Assembly: GCF_900107675.1 (NCBI RefSeq)
Contig: NZ_FNRI01000003.1
Coordinates: forward strand, 310,001 to 374,000
Source of the DNA: Alistipes timonensis JC136
GTDB lineage: Bacteria > Bacteroidota > Bacteroidia > Bacteroidales > Rikenellaceae
Reading direction: 5' to 3'
Length of the DNA: 64,000 nucleotides
Shown: one piece after another, positions 41,088 to 50,493 of the stretch
How positions within the stretch are numbered: position 1 is the first letter of the stretch
How the letters are laid out: the number at the start of each line of letters is the position of its first letter
Position numbers and translations under genes: made by a program
Notes under the pieces: generated by a model
Databases searched by the model: none
Told to the model about the DNA's origin: nothing
What the model saw: the letters and a program-made list of their open reading frames with translations, nothing else

Positions 41088-42686
41088 TCAGAGGTTTCGG
41101 AAGTCGGCGATGCGCAGGAAGCTCAGGATATTGGCGTCGTGCTGGCGGTAGGGCAAGCCGCGGCGTTCGGGACAGGCCATGCGGCATACGGCCACGAGGT
41201 CGTTGCCGTTGAACTGCCAGTCGACGTACTGGAATCCGTGGAAGAAGGGATCTTCGTTTTCGAGGACCACCTTGTAGGGAACCCACGTGATCAGATCGGT
41301 CGAGTAGCACAGCACCAGCCGGTTTCGGATCAGGTCGCGGGTGATGCCGTTCAGGTAGAGGCCGTCGTTCTTCATCCCGACGTATTTCGAGGCCGCGGGA
41401 TTGGAGAGGGTCCAGTAGCGCTGGCTTTGTTCGTCGTAGCGGATGGTGAATTTCTTGCCGCCGCCGGGGAAGGTGATGAAGTCGTTGGAAACGGAGAAGG
41501 TGAGTTTCGACGGGCTGGTGACGGTGACTTTGGCCGCCAGCTGGCTGGTTTGTTTGCTGCTGGCCCGGAGGATGTTGTAGAGGCCGTTGGAGGTGGCGAC
41601 CATGTTGCCCTCGATCAGCTCGGTAACGGTCTTTTCGTTGACGATCATTTCGTTGTCGGTAATGAGGTTGTCGGATTTAGTCCAACTCGACGCGTCGAGC
41701 AGGTCGGCATCGACGGGTGCGGAAATGACGAACGGACGTTTGATGGAGGTGTCGCTTCCGGCTGTTTCGCAGGCCCGCCAGAGACGCCCGTCGTAGACCA
41801 CCACGGGCACGGCGGCCGAGTGGAAACCTCCGGTGAGCAGCACGCCGTTCGTGGCGTCGGTGGGTTTGGTCCAGGTCGCTCCGTTGTCCTCCGAGCGTGA
41901 AATCAGCAGGTCTTGGTTTCCGATCCCGGCCCCCATCATATAGAGCGCACCCTCGAAGACGAAGAGGTTGTAGTAGTTGCGGATGCCGTTGAGGGCCGTG
42001 ACGTTCTCCACGAGGGTTGACCAGGTGGCGCCGCGGTCTTTCGACACGAAGAGCGTCGCACCGTCCGTGACTCCGGTGCACGAAGCCACATAGTTCCCGT
42101 TGGGGAGGATGGCGATCGAAGCGTTGCTGACGGTGCTTTTGCGCAGCTCGGGGACCTGGGCGATGACGGTTCCCGGTACGGGATCGCAGGCGACGCTCAG
42201 GGTCTCGGCGAAGAGCATCGTGGCATATTCACGGTCGGCCGGATCGGGAATTTCGATCCACTGCCCCGGGGTACGGCAGACGTAGGAGTAAAGGTAATAG
42301 GTAAGGTCATTCATCGCGAAGCTCTTTTCCGTGGCGCTCCACCCTGCGGCGTTCAGCTCGGGGGTGGTGATCGCCATGTAGACCGTTTGGGCGCTGCCGC
42401 AGCGGAAAGCCTCGGCGCCGCGGGCTTTCAGGAGCCCGGTGGCATAGGAGAGCGGCGTATCGAAGAGCGTTTCGATGTCCGAGTCGAAAATATAGTCGGA
42501 TTGCTGGGGAAACGCCTCCTTCCCCACCGCGAACGGACGGATGTCGACGAGTGTTCCGCGAACCTCTATGGCACCGGCGGGCAGGGGCGCCTCCTTGGCA
42601 CCGTCGTCCTCTTTTTCGCAGGCGCCGAAAAGGAGTCCGGAAAAAAGGAATAAAAGCGCTGTTTTGATGCTGTTTTTCATAGTCAT
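41088..42686 (-). CDS. BNR/Asp-box propeller lipoprotein (sialidase-like)
   Basis: A 532-residue paralogue of the following gene, but with a lipoprotein signal (LFLFSGLLFGAC, lipidation at Cys 22), so anchored, probably at the cell surface. Asp boxes are VSKDRGATWSTL and ISRSEDNGATWTKP. Strongly shared blocks are PGTVIAQVPELRKS, FHSAAVPVVVYDGRLWRACE, FVISAPVDADLLDASSW and GGGKKFTIRYDEQSQRYW. The pair probably splits work between surface and periplasm. An ATG two codons later (42680) is an equally good start. No catalytic residues can be assigned from the sequence alone. Confidence 0.82.
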   Translation of the reverse strand: MTMKNSIKTALLFLFSGLLFGACEKEDDGAKEAPLPAGAIEVRGTLVDIRPFAVGKEAFPQQSDYIFDSDIETLFDTPLSYATGLLKARGAEAFRCGSAQTVYMAITTPELNAAGWSATEKSFAMNDLTYYLYSYVCRTPGQWIEIPDPADREYATMLFAETLSVACDPVPGTVIAQVPELRKSTVSNASIAILPNGNYVASCTGVTDGATLFVSKDRGATWSTLVENVTALNGIRNYYNLFVFEGALYMMGAGIGNQDLLISRSEDNGATWTKPTDATNGVLLTGGFHSAAVPVVVYDGRLWRACETAGSDTSIKRPFVISAPVDADLLDASSWTKSDNLITDNEMIVNEKTVTELIEGNMVATSNGLYNILRASSKQTSQLAAKVTVTSPSKLTFSVSNDFITFPGGGKKFTIRYDEQSQRYWTLSNPAASKYVGMKNDGLYLNGITRDLIRNRLVLCYSTDLITWVPYKVVLENEDPFFHGFQYVDWQFNGNDLVAVCRMACPERRGLPYRQHDANILSFLRIADFRNL

Positions 42687-42703
42687 GAATTTTCAGAGTG
42701 GGG

Positions 42704-44635
42704 TTATTCGGTGACGGAGACGCTCTTCCGGAGCAGGATTTGTTTTTCTCCGGCCAGGGTCATCACCGTGCCGACCACCGCTACCTGGTAGATGCCGGGG
42801 GCGGTGAACGTATATTGATAACTTGCAGGCTGCTCGTCGTCGGAAGCTTTGATGACGAAGGGGCTGTCCTTACCCACGTTCTTCGCTTCGGGGCGTGTCA
42901 GTTTCGGCATCACCAGGTAGGAATCCTTGTCGACCGTCGGCCTGAATGCGGCGCCGAGGCGCAGTACGCAGGAATAACCCGTGTAATTGGTGAAGAGCCG
43001 GAACGGATTGGTTCCGTCACCGGAGTCGAATGTCGAGCCCTGGACGAAGGTCGGATAGTCCGGGTTGCTCACACCGTCCGCATATTTCTGGCGGTAGATC
43101 TCCGTATAGGAACTTTCCGACTTGTACTGCGCCCGTACCCACATGTCGTAGGAGTAGAAGTAGGTGCGGCCGTTGCCTGCTGTACCCGTTTCGGGGTCGG
43201 TGTAGTCAGCATCGAATTTGTCCACATGGTAGAAGAACGCGATCCAACAGCTGTTGCCTTCGCCCGAGAACCAGTCCGTGCAGTCGGCCGTGCCTGCATC
43301 ATAGGGTTTGGTCGAAGCGGTGGCGGCGGGATATCCGGAATCGACGCCGTGTATGGGCTTCGTCATGTCGAACCGGTCGGATACATCGGTCCATGTGGCG
43401 GCGAGAATTCCCGTCTGGGTCATCGTGCCGTCGAAATCGGTCGAGTACATCACCTTGGCGGGATGGCGTTGTGTACCGCTGTTGAGCAGCATCATGAAAT
43501 TCATCGTCATATCGGGCTCCTGCATCCGGTCTTTTTCCGCATAGGCGTAGTCGTGGCCCTCCTCGCCCGACCAGAAATCCACGCGGTCGGCGATACCTGT
43601 CATGGAAACCGTCAACGGCTCTCCGACCTTGCAACTCAATACGGGGATTTCCGCCTCGAACTCGTCGGAGAGTATAAACTCGTCGAGTGAAAGCTCATAG
43701 GACTTGGTGTAGTGGCGGTTCGGGTGCAGTGTGACCTGCTCCGGGATGGTGTAGCTGTAGGTCGAGTTGTCGATGGCCGTCACTTCGAAGCGGAGCGTGC
43801 CGGCCGGATGGGTCCCGGGTGCCGCCACCAGATAGGCGCTGACATAGTCCGTCTTCGTGACGGCGAGGTTCGTATCGAAGGTCAGCGTGAGGCTTTGCGA
43901 CTCCTCTTCCCCGACGACGGGCAGCGTTGCTGCAGGGTCTATGGTCCGGGTCAGGTCGATGGTTCCGGCCGGGATGGCGAGCGCCGCGGCGTCGGAGAGC
44001 AGGCGGACCTGTTTTACCGGTACCGAAGCGATGGCGCAGTCGGCGGTCATTTTAAAACGCAGTTCGACGATGGAAAAGATGTTGGCGAAGTTGAACCGGA
44101 TTGCACCTTCGCTCACGGTTCCCGCGGGGATGTTCACCGGTGCGGCTGTCATCAGCCCGTAGCGGGCGATATGAGCCGGAGAGTTGCCCTCCGACTGCGT
44201 TTGCAGGGCCGGAAGCGAAAAGGGATGGGCCTCGGGATTCGGAGTGCGGTCGTCGATCTTAGTGTAGGGATAGTAGGCGTAGAAACCCTGCGCGGCGTTT
44301 TTTGTCCACGTAAAGAGTTCGTAGGTGTCCGATGCCGAGAACGAGCAGCGTGTGGCGTCGCTCTTGTAGGGGGTGGCCGTGTAAGCATAGTTGTCGCCCG
44401 AGGAACGGTCGTCTTTGCGACCGTAGATGCCTACTTCGTCGGCTTCGGCCCACGTGATGGCGAGCGTCCGGTCGTCGTTGGTTCCGACTTCGGTGCGGGT
44501 CGTCGGTTCGCCTGCGGAGAAGCATACGGCCTGCTCCCCGTCGGGGAGCGCTTCGCGCGGCATGATATCGTCCTGGCTGCACGCCGTCAGGAACAGCGAC
44601 GCAGCGATGATCGTAAAGGTTATGCGGTTCGTCAT
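42704..44635 (-). CDS. Lipoprotein: fimbrillin-like domain plus DUF5017
   Basis: A 643-residue surface lipoprotein, signal MTNRITFTIIAASLFLTAC with lipidation at C19. Residues about 25-330 look like a fimbrillin/Mfa-like domain (TTRTEVGTNDDRTLAITWAEADEVGIYG; FYAYYPYT; IRFNFANIFSIVELRF). Residues about 335-643 are related to the DUF5017 protein encoded next to it (VGEPLTVSMTGIADRVDFWSGEEGHDYAYAEKDR; KVMYSTDFDGT; AATWTDVSDRFDM). In SusCD loci, genes at this position usually encode SusE/F-like glycan-binding lipoproteins. The fusion of a pilus-type domain to a glycan-locus domain is unusual. Role inferred from position. Confidence 0.8.
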   Translation of the reverse strand: MTNRITFTIIAASLFLTACSQDDIMPREALPDGEQAVCFSAGEPTTRTEVGTNDDRTLAITWAEADEVGIYGRKDDRSSGDNYAYTATPYKSDATRCSFSASDTYELFTWTKNAAQGFYAYYPYTKIDDRTPNPEAHPFSLPALQTQSEGNSPAHIARYGLMTAAPVNIPAGTVSEGAIRFNFANIFSIVELRFKMTADCAIASVPVKQVRLLSDAAALAIPAGTIDLTRTIDPAATLPVVGEEESQSLTLTFDTNLAVTKTDYVSAYLVAAPGTHPAGTLRFEVTAIDNSTYSYTIPEQVTLHPNRHYTKSYELSLDEFILSDEFEAEIPVLSCKVGEPLTVSMTGIADRVDFWSGEEGHDYAYAEKDRMQEPDMTMNFMMLLNSGTQRHPAKVMYSTDFDGTMTQTGILAATWTDVSDRFDMTKPIHGVDSGYPAATASTKPYDAGTADCTDWFSGEGNSCWIAFFYHVDKFDADYTDPETGTAGNGRTYFYSYDMWVRAQYKSESSYTEIYRQKYADGVSNPDYPTFVQGSTFDSGDGTNPFRLFTNYTGYSCVLRLGAAFRPTVDKDSYLVMPKLTRPEAKNVGKDSPFVIKASDDEQPASYQYTFTAPGIYQVAVVGTVMTLAGEKQILLRKSVSVTE

Positions 44636-44647
44636 GGTTTTGTCGTT

Positions 44648-45646
44648 TTATTGGTTCCACTCTCCGGGCAGCGGCGGCGTGATGCCGCCTTCGTCCTCGA
44701 TAATCCGGACCGAGACTTTTCGGATGACCTCCTTGCGGCCGTAGACATTTGCGTTGGCCGCCACGAAAGCGATTTCGTAGTCGCCCGGTTCGGTGTAGGT
44801 ATAGGCATAGCTGCTCAGCGAAGCCTCGGCCATCGCCTTGATGCCGACGCCGAAGTCGGGACCGTCGTTGATCTGGTCCATCCGGTAGATGGGACCGCTG
44901 ACGGCCCAGCATTCGCGGGAGACCGAGGGCTGGAACTCGCTGCGGAGGAGGATGCGCGAGGCATTGACGTCGGGCAGCGAGGAGGCCCCTTCGAACGAAG
45001 CCGCCTGCACGATCTGCCAACGCATGTCGGCGAAATCGTAGAGCGTGGAAACCGACTCCCCGGCTATGCCGTTGAGCTTCGTGGCCTGGATGTTCCATTG
45101 CGTGCGGCCGTTCTTTATCGCAGCATCATAGGGTTCGACGACCCAATGAAAACTGAAATAGAGCGGAGATTCGGGGTCGGAGAAGTACTCGGTGACATTC
45201 ACGTCGCCCGAGAGCAGAGCGGTAATCCCGGTGTCGGTCGGCATCTTGAAACGGTCGGTGATGTCGATCCACGTGGCGGCCCGCACGGCCTCCTCGGTGT
45301 ACTCACCCGAGAAATCCGTGGAGTAGCAGACTGGAACGCGTGAAGGGTTGGGATTTCCGGCCGTTCCCGAGGTGGTCGTGGTGGAGAAGGAGAAGGTCAT
45401 CTCGCTGTCCGTGATCCGGTCGGTATCCTTGTAGGCATAGTCGTTGCCCTTCTCGCCCGAGTAGAAGATGATAAAATCGGGGTTGCCGCTGAAATGGAAC
45501 CGGACGGGTTCGCCGACCTTGAAGGTTTCGGCTTCGAGCGAAACGTCGAAATGCACGTCGTCGACATCGTCGAGGTTCTTGCGGCATCCGGTCGTCAGCG
45601 CCGCGAATGCCGCAAACAGCAAGAGATATTTTATTGTCTTTTTCAT
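44648..45646 (-). CDS. DUF5017 lipoprotein (SusE/F position)
   Basis: A 332-residue lipoprotein with signal MKKTIKYLLLFAAFAALTTGC and lipidation at C21. The body starts with an Ig/PKD-like strand pattern (VGEPVRFHFSGNPDFIIFYSGEKGNDYAYKDTDR), followed by CYSTDFSGEYTEEAVRAATWIDITDRF and a final segment YTEPGDYEIAFVAANANVYG. These features mark DUF5017. It follows susD by 21 bases, the slot held by SusE-like starch-binding proteins in the classical system, so it most likely helps bind the target glycan at the cell surface. Half of the next gene's product is a paralogue of it. Confidence 0.82.
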   Translation of the reverse strand: MKKTIKYLLLFAAFAALTTGCRKNLDDVDDVHFDVSLEAETFKVGEPVRFHFSGNPDFIIFYSGEKGNDYAYKDTDRITDSEMTFSFSTTTTSGTAGNPNPSRVPVCYSTDFSGEYTEEAVRAATWIDITDRFKMPTDTGITALLSGDVNVTEYFSDPESPLYFSFHWVVEPYDAAIKNGRTQWNIQATKLNGIAGESVSTLYDFADMRWQIVQAASFEGASSLPDVNASRILLRSEFQPSVSRECWAVSGPIYRMDQINDGPDFGVGIKAMAEASLSSYAYTYTEPGDYEIAFVAANANVYGRKEVIRKVSVRIIEDEGGITPPLPGEWNQ

Positions 45647-45667
45647 AATCGTTTGATTGTTTGGGTA

Positions 45668-47293
45668 CTACCATCCGGGATTCTGTACCAGCGCTCGGTT
45701 GACACCCAGTTCGTAGGTGGGGATCGGCCATATCTCGTCGCGCCGGTTGACGCTGTTGTAGGTGCGTCGGGCGTTTACGTAGTACGAAGAGGTGTAACTG
45801 TCGGGAATGGCTGCCGCGAGGCTGCGGGCGTAGCGCATCCGGTCGTAGAATTCACCCCAGCGCACGATGTCGTCCTTGCGGAGCAGCTCGAAGCCCAGTT
45901 CGCGCGGACGCTCGTCTTTGATGGCTTCCAGCAGGTAGCTCTTGTCGCCCGTTTCGAGGTCGACGCTCGCATCCGGCGTGTTGATGTCCTTTCCGAAGCC
46001 GCGGCGGCGCACCTGGTTGACATATTCGTAGGCTTGTTTCAGGTCGTCGGCGCTGTGGTTGTCGGGGTCGGCGGCAACGCCTTCGGCCCAGATCAGCAGG
46101 ATGTCGGAGTAGCGCAGCAGCGGGAAGTTGATAGGCGTGTAGTTGGTCGACCGCGGTTGGCTGAGTTCGTATTCGCGGCGGAATTTACCGCAATAGCGAA
46201 TCCAGATATTGGACGTTTGTTCGGTCTTGGCGCCCGTCGTCGTGTTGTAGGTGAACGGGGCGATGGTCCAGTCGCGCCGCAGGTCGCCGGTCTCGAAGAG
46301 CGTGAAGAAATAGGGCGTCGTGCGGATCGCGCCGATGGAGTAGCCGTAGAGATCGACGACCGATTTTCCGGTATCGCCGATGATGTTCGTGCTCGAGCAG
46401 CCGATGCCGTTGTTGCGGCCTACCATGCCGGCCGTCGTGGTGTAGGTACCCTCGTTCGTGCCCCAGAACTCCACCTCAAAAAGGCTCTCGCCCACGTCGT
46501 ATTTGTCCTGGATGTAGTTGATGAAGACCTGCTCGTAAGAGGCGTTCATCGCGTGGCTTCCCGTGTCGATGACTTTCTGGGCATACTCCTTCGCCTTGGC
46601 GTACATTCCCGGTTCCTTCACGGGGTAGCCCGCCATATAGAGGGCCACGCGTGCCAGCATTCCGTAGACGGTCGATTGGCTGACACGGCCCGGCGACTGC
46701 AATTCGGCGGCCGTGCGAACCAGCGGAGCCGCTTCCTCCATATCTTTGATGATCTGCAAATAGACGTCGCGCGTGCTGCTCTGCGGCGTCTGCACGCTCT
46801 CGCGGTTGCCGTCTTCGGGAACACTGAGGATCAGCGGGATGTTGTGGAACCGGACGACCAGCAGGAAGTGGTAATAAGCCCGCAGGAAAAGCGCCTGCCC
46901 GTAGATGTTGTTGCGGGTGGTTTCGTCGAGCTGCGGTTTGTCGATGTATTTGATGAGCATGTTGGCCCGGCCGATGCCGTCGTAGAGGTCGCGCCAGAAG
47001 GTGAGGATCTTCGAATCGGCGGGCGAAACGTCGTAGTCGCCCACCGAACCGTAGTCCGAGGAGTAGCTTTCGTAACCGATGTCGGCCGACAGTCCCATAC
47101 GCCCCAACAGGTTGTTGCCGTAGAGCGTCGTGTTGGCCAGCGTGGCGTAGACCCCGTTGAGCGCCGTGTTCATCTCGGTTTCGTTGTTGTAGTAATTCGA
47201 CGGGGTGACGAAATCCTGCGGCTCGGTGTCCAGCAGGCTGCACGAGGCCAGGAAGAGCACGCAGAGGCTTAATAGAGTAATATTTTTTTTCAT
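45668..47293 (-). CDS. susD: SusD-like glycan-binding lipoprotein
   Basis: A 541-residue RagB/SusD family lipoprotein with signal MKKNITLLSLCVLFLASC and lipidation at C18. It caps the SusC transporter at the outer surface and delivers oligosaccharides. Helical TPR-like scaffold motifs are visible: NALNGVYATLANTTLYGNN, QALFLRAYYHFLLVVRFHNIPL, FPLLRYSDILLIWAEG, and the typical C-terminal ELGFELLRKDDIVRWG and RRDEIWPIPTYELGVN with the end VQNPGW. It starts 19 bases after susC. I chose the ATG at 47291-47293, not one 22 codons upstream, because only this one leads into a signal peptide. Confidence 0.96.
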   Translation of the reverse strand: MKKNITLLSLCVLFLASCSLLDTEPQDFVTPSNYYNNETEMNTALNGVYATLANTTLYGNNLLGRMGLSADIGYESYSSDYGSVGDYDVSPADSKILTFWRDLYDGIGRANMLIKYIDKPQLDETTRNNIYGQALFLRAYYHFLLVVRFHNIPLILSVPEDGNRESVQTPQSSTRDVYLQIIKDMEEAAPLVRTAAELQSPGRVSQSTVYGMLARVALYMAGYPVKEPGMYAKAKEYAQKVIDTGSHAMNASYEQVFINYIQDKYDVGESLFEVEFWGTNEGTYTTTAGMVGRNNGIGCSSTNIIGDTGKSVVDLYGYSIGAIRTTPYFFTLFETGDLRRDWTIAPFTYNTTTGAKTEQTSNIWIRYCGKFRREYELSQPRSTNYTPINFPLLRYSDILLIWAEGVAADPDNHSADDLKQAYEYVNQVRRRGFGKDINTPDASVDLETGDKSYLLEAIKDERPRELGFELLRKDDIVRWGEFYDRMRYARSLAAAIPDSYTSSYYVNARRTYNSVNRRDEIWPIPTYELGVNRALVQNPGW

Positions 47294-47312
47294 ATTCGTA
47301 GGCTCCGTTAGG

Positions 47313-50300
47313 TTAGAAGGTGACTTTGATGCCGGCCGTGTAAATCCGGTTGCGTGCATAGGCCGAGTAGTCGAAGTTGGGCGTCAGGGCCGAATTGCGG
47401 GTCGAGACCTCGGGGTCGAGGCCCGAATAGGAGGTCCAGGTCCAGAGGTTCTGTCCGGAGATGAAGACCTGAACCTGATTCAGATGGATCTTCCGGGTGA
47501 ACTTCTTGGGCAGGGTGTAACTCAGCTGAAGGGTTTTCAGGCGCAGGAACGAACCGTCTTCGATGGTCCTCGAACTGTAGACGCCCGCAGGGCCGCGGCC
47601 GCCGACGCGGAAATTCTTGCTGTCGGTGTTCGTCGGCGACCAGCGGTCGACGTAACTCTTGTACTGGTTGATGGATTTGTTGGAGTAGTTGCCTTCGAAG
47701 ATGATGCGGTTGGCGTTCATCACGTCGGAACCGTAGCGCCACTGGAAGAAGACGTTCAGGCTCAGGTTCTTATAGGTGAAGTTGTTGTTGAATCCGCCCA
47801 TGTGGATCGGCTCGCAGCGTCCGATGACCACCATGTCCTGGTCGTTGACCACGCCGTCGCCGTTCTGGTCGACGTATTTGATGTCGCCGGGCTGGATGGA
47901 GCTGCGGTCGTTGCCGTTGGTGGCGACGCCCTTTTTCAGCGTGTAGTTGCCTGCGGCGTCCTGATCGAAATCCTCGTAGCCGTAAACCCCGGCCCATTCG
48001 ACGCCGTAGAACTGTGCGATGGGCTGTCCGACTTTGGCCAGATAGAGATAGGTGGAGTTGAAATCGCCCGTGAAGCTGATTTTCGAGAGGTAGTTCTCTT
48101 CGCCCTCGGAGAGCGCCAGCACCCGGCTGCGGTTGAAGCTGATGTTGAAATCGGAGCTCCATTCGAAGTGGCGCGTTTTGACGTTCACCGTGCTCAGTGA
48201 AATTTCCAAACCGCGGTTGCGAACCTTACCGATGTTTTTGAAGACCGTACGGTACCCCGAACTGTACGGCAGGTTGGCATTCAGCAGCAGGTCGCGGGTC
48301 TTCTTCTGGTACCAGTCCACCGTCAGGCTGATGCGGTTTTTGAAGAGGCGCAGGTCCAGGCCGGCGTCGATCTGCTCGGTGCTCTCCCAGATTAGGTCCT
48401 GATTGCCCAGGCTGCTGGTGACGATGGCGTCGGCGGGCTGTCCGTTGTTGAACGAATAATAGTCCGAAAGGGTCAGCGACGGGTGTACCGAGTAGTCGCC
48501 GATGCGGTTGTTGCCGGTGACACCGTAACTGATGCGCAGTTTGGCGTCGTCGATGAAGCGCAGGCGGCGCATGAACTTCTCCTCGCCCAGACGCCAGGCG
48601 AAGGCTCCGGAGGGGAAATAGCCCCAGCGGTTGTCGGGAGAGAATTTCGACGATCCGTCGGCGCGGAACGAAACGGTGAACATGTACCGCGAACGGAAGC
48701 TGTAATTGATACGTCCGAGCCACGACATGAGGTAATTCTCCGTCAGCAGCGCCGTCATCGAATCGGGCAGACCGTCGTCGATGCCGCTGATGCCGAGCGA
48801 CTCGTTGGGGATTTGCATGCTCGAATAGCCGAAGCGCCGCTGGCTGCTGCCCTGCAGCGTGAATCCGGCCACGGCGTTGAATTTGTGACGGCCGTTTTTC
48901 CAGTCTTTCTTGTAGGTCAGCATGTTCTCGTTCATCCAGTCGGTCCGGGTCGTGTTCATCACCGAACCGTTGACACCCTTTGAGTTGGTGAGCGTCTGAT
49001 AACCCTTGTAGGTTTTGGAGTTGTTGAACTCGCTGGCCTCGGTGAGGAAGCGCGAGTAGCCGCCGCTGATGCTCAGACGGAGGTTCTTGTGCAGGTTGTA
49101 ATCCAGTTTGGCATTGGAGATGAAGGTCTGTTTGCGCGTGACCTTGTCTTCGTTCTTACTCGACAGGATGGGGTTCATCGTCGACGAATTGTTACCGTCG
49201 AAATAGTCGTCGAAGAGCTCTTCCTCCGAGTTGACGTTGGTGATGACCGGGCGGTAGGCCCATGTGCGGTACATCAGGTACGAAGCGTAGGCGTTGCTTG
49301 TCGACAGAGCGGTGGATGAGGTCTGTCCGTAGGTCTTGTCGCCCATGTAGCTGGCATTGACCGTCACCTTGGCGTTCTTGTTCAACTGCTGGGTCAGCGA
49401 GATGCGACCCTGATACTTCTCATACCCCGAATTGAGGATCACGCCCTTCTGGTCGGCCATCGAAAGCGAAACGGCATACTTGGTCTGCTTCGTACCGCCG
49501 GTCATCGAGAGGTTGTGCATGTGGATGGCGGCGTTGCGGAAGAGTTTGTCCTGCCAGTCGATGCCCTGACCCATACGCTTGTAGTCTTCGAGCGTACGGT
49601 CGAGGTTGTTCAGGTAGGTGTCGACGCTCGACGGCTGGCGCTCGATCTGGTACGTGACGAAATCGTAAGCGTCCATCATATCCATCTTCTTGGTCACGGT
49701 CTGGAATCCGTAGGTTCCCGAGTAGGTGATGACGGGTTTGCCCTCTACGCCCTTTTTCGTTTCGATGATGATGACGCCGTTGGCGCCGCGGGCTCCGTAG
49801 ATGGCCGTCGCCGAGGCATCTTTCAGTACTGTGATCGAAGCGATGTCCGCCGAGTTGATGGCGGCGTTCGAGAAATCCTCGATGGGGAATCCGTCGATGA
49901 CGTAGAGCGGAGCGTTGCTTTGGGTCAGAGAGTTGGCTCCGCGGATGACGATGTCCATTTCGGCTCCGGGCTGTCCGTCGGACGACGAAACCGAGACACC
50001 GGCCAGACGGCCTTGGAGCGCCTGGTCGAAGTTCATGACCGGGGCTTTCACCAGGTCCTCCATCTTCACGCTGCTCAGCGTTCCGGTGATGTCTTTGCGG
50101 GCCTGTGCGCCGTAGCCGATTTCGATGACGACCTCGTCGATGGCGCTGGCCGACTCTTCGAGAGCGACGTCGATGCGGGTGCGGTTGTTCACGGCGACCT
50201 CCTGTTCGGTGTAGCCCAGCAGCGAGAACACCAACACGTCGCGGGCCGACGCCTGAATGGAGTAGCTGCCGTCGCCGAGCGTGGTCGTTCCGCGCGTCGT

Positions 50301-50459
50301 TCCCTTCACGAGGACGACGGCTCCGGCGATAGGCTGTTTGGCCGCATTGGTCACCTTGCCTTCGACTTTGCGAGGTGTCTGGGCCGATAGCGGCGTCGGG
50401 CTGCCTCCTGCGAGGAGCAGGAGCAGCACGGCGCGGCATATCATCTGTATGGGTTTCAT
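47313..50459 (-). CDS. susC: SusC-like TonB-dependent outer membrane transporter
   Basis: A 1048-residue outer-membrane receptor. Signal peptide MKPIQMICRAVLLLLLAGGSPTPLSA, then a carboxypeptidase D-like domain (residues about 31-110; VEGKVTNAAKQPIAGAVVLVKGT), the plug (about 115-240; LQGRLAGVSVSSSDGQPGAEMDIVIRGANSLT and YVIDGFPIEDFSNAAINSADI), and a 22-strand barrel ending ARNRIYTAGIKVTF. It imports oligosaccharides with energy from TonB. No N-terminal anti-sigma-interacting STN domain is present, which agrees with control by the LacI-type regulator instead of an ECF sigma system. It lies seventh after the regulator gene. Confidence 0.97.
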   Translation of the reverse strand: MKPIQMICRAVLLLLLAGGSPTPLSAQTPRKVEGKVTNAAKQPIAGAVVLVKGTTRGTTTLGDGSYSIQASARDVLVFSLLGYTEQEVAVNNRTRIDVALEESASAIDEVVIEIGYGAQARKDITGTLSSVKMEDLVKAPVMNFDQALQGRLAGVSVSSSDGQPGAEMDIVIRGANSLTQSNAPLYVIDGFPIEDFSNAAINSADIASITVLKDASATAIYGARGANGVIIIETKKGVEGKPVITYSGTYGFQTVTKKMDMMDAYDFVTYQIERQPSSVDTYLNNLDRTLEDYKRMGQGIDWQDKLFRNAAIHMHNLSMTGGTKQTKYAVSLSMADQKGVILNSGYEKYQGRISLTQQLNKNAKVTVNASYMGDKTYGQTSSTALSTSNAYASYLMYRTWAYRPVITNVNSEEELFDDYFDGNNSSTMNPILSSKNEDKVTRKQTFISNAKLDYNLHKNLRLSISGGYSRFLTEASEFNNSKTYKGYQTLTNSKGVNGSVMNTTRTDWMNENMLTYKKDWKNGRHKFNAVAGFTLQGSSQRRFGYSSMQIPNESLGISGIDDGLPDSMTALLTENYLMSWLGRINYSFRSRYMFTVSFRADGSSKFSPDNRWGYFPSGAFAWRLGEEKFMRRLRFIDDAKLRISYGVTGNNRIGDYSVHPSLTLSDYYSFNNGQPADAIVTSSLGNQDLIWESTEQIDAGLDLRLFKNRISLTVDWYQKKTRDLLLNANLPYSSGYRTVFKNIGKVRNRGLEISLSTVNVKTRHFEWSSDFNISFNRSRVLALSEGEENYLSKISFTGDFNSTYLYLAKVGQPIAQFYGVEWAGVYGYEDFDQDAAGNYTLKKGVATNGNDRSSIQPGDIKYVDQNGDGVVNDQDMVVIGRCEPIHMGGFNNNFTYKNLSLNVFFQWRYGSDVMNANRIIFEGNYSNKSINQYKSYVDRWSPTNTDSKNFRVGGRGPAGVYSSRTIEDGSFLRLKTLQLSYTLPKKFTRKIHLNQVQVFISGQNLWTWTSYSGLDPEVSTRNSALTPNFDYSAYARNRIYTAGIKVTF

Positions 50460-50493
50460 AGGTCGATGGTTGTAGGTTTAGGTTGTCGGTTCG

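Noticed and set aside
39475..42686. GH33 exo-sialidase assignment for the two Asp-box proteins
   Set aside because: Asp boxes alone are not diagnostic. The RIP motif and Arg triad could not be found.
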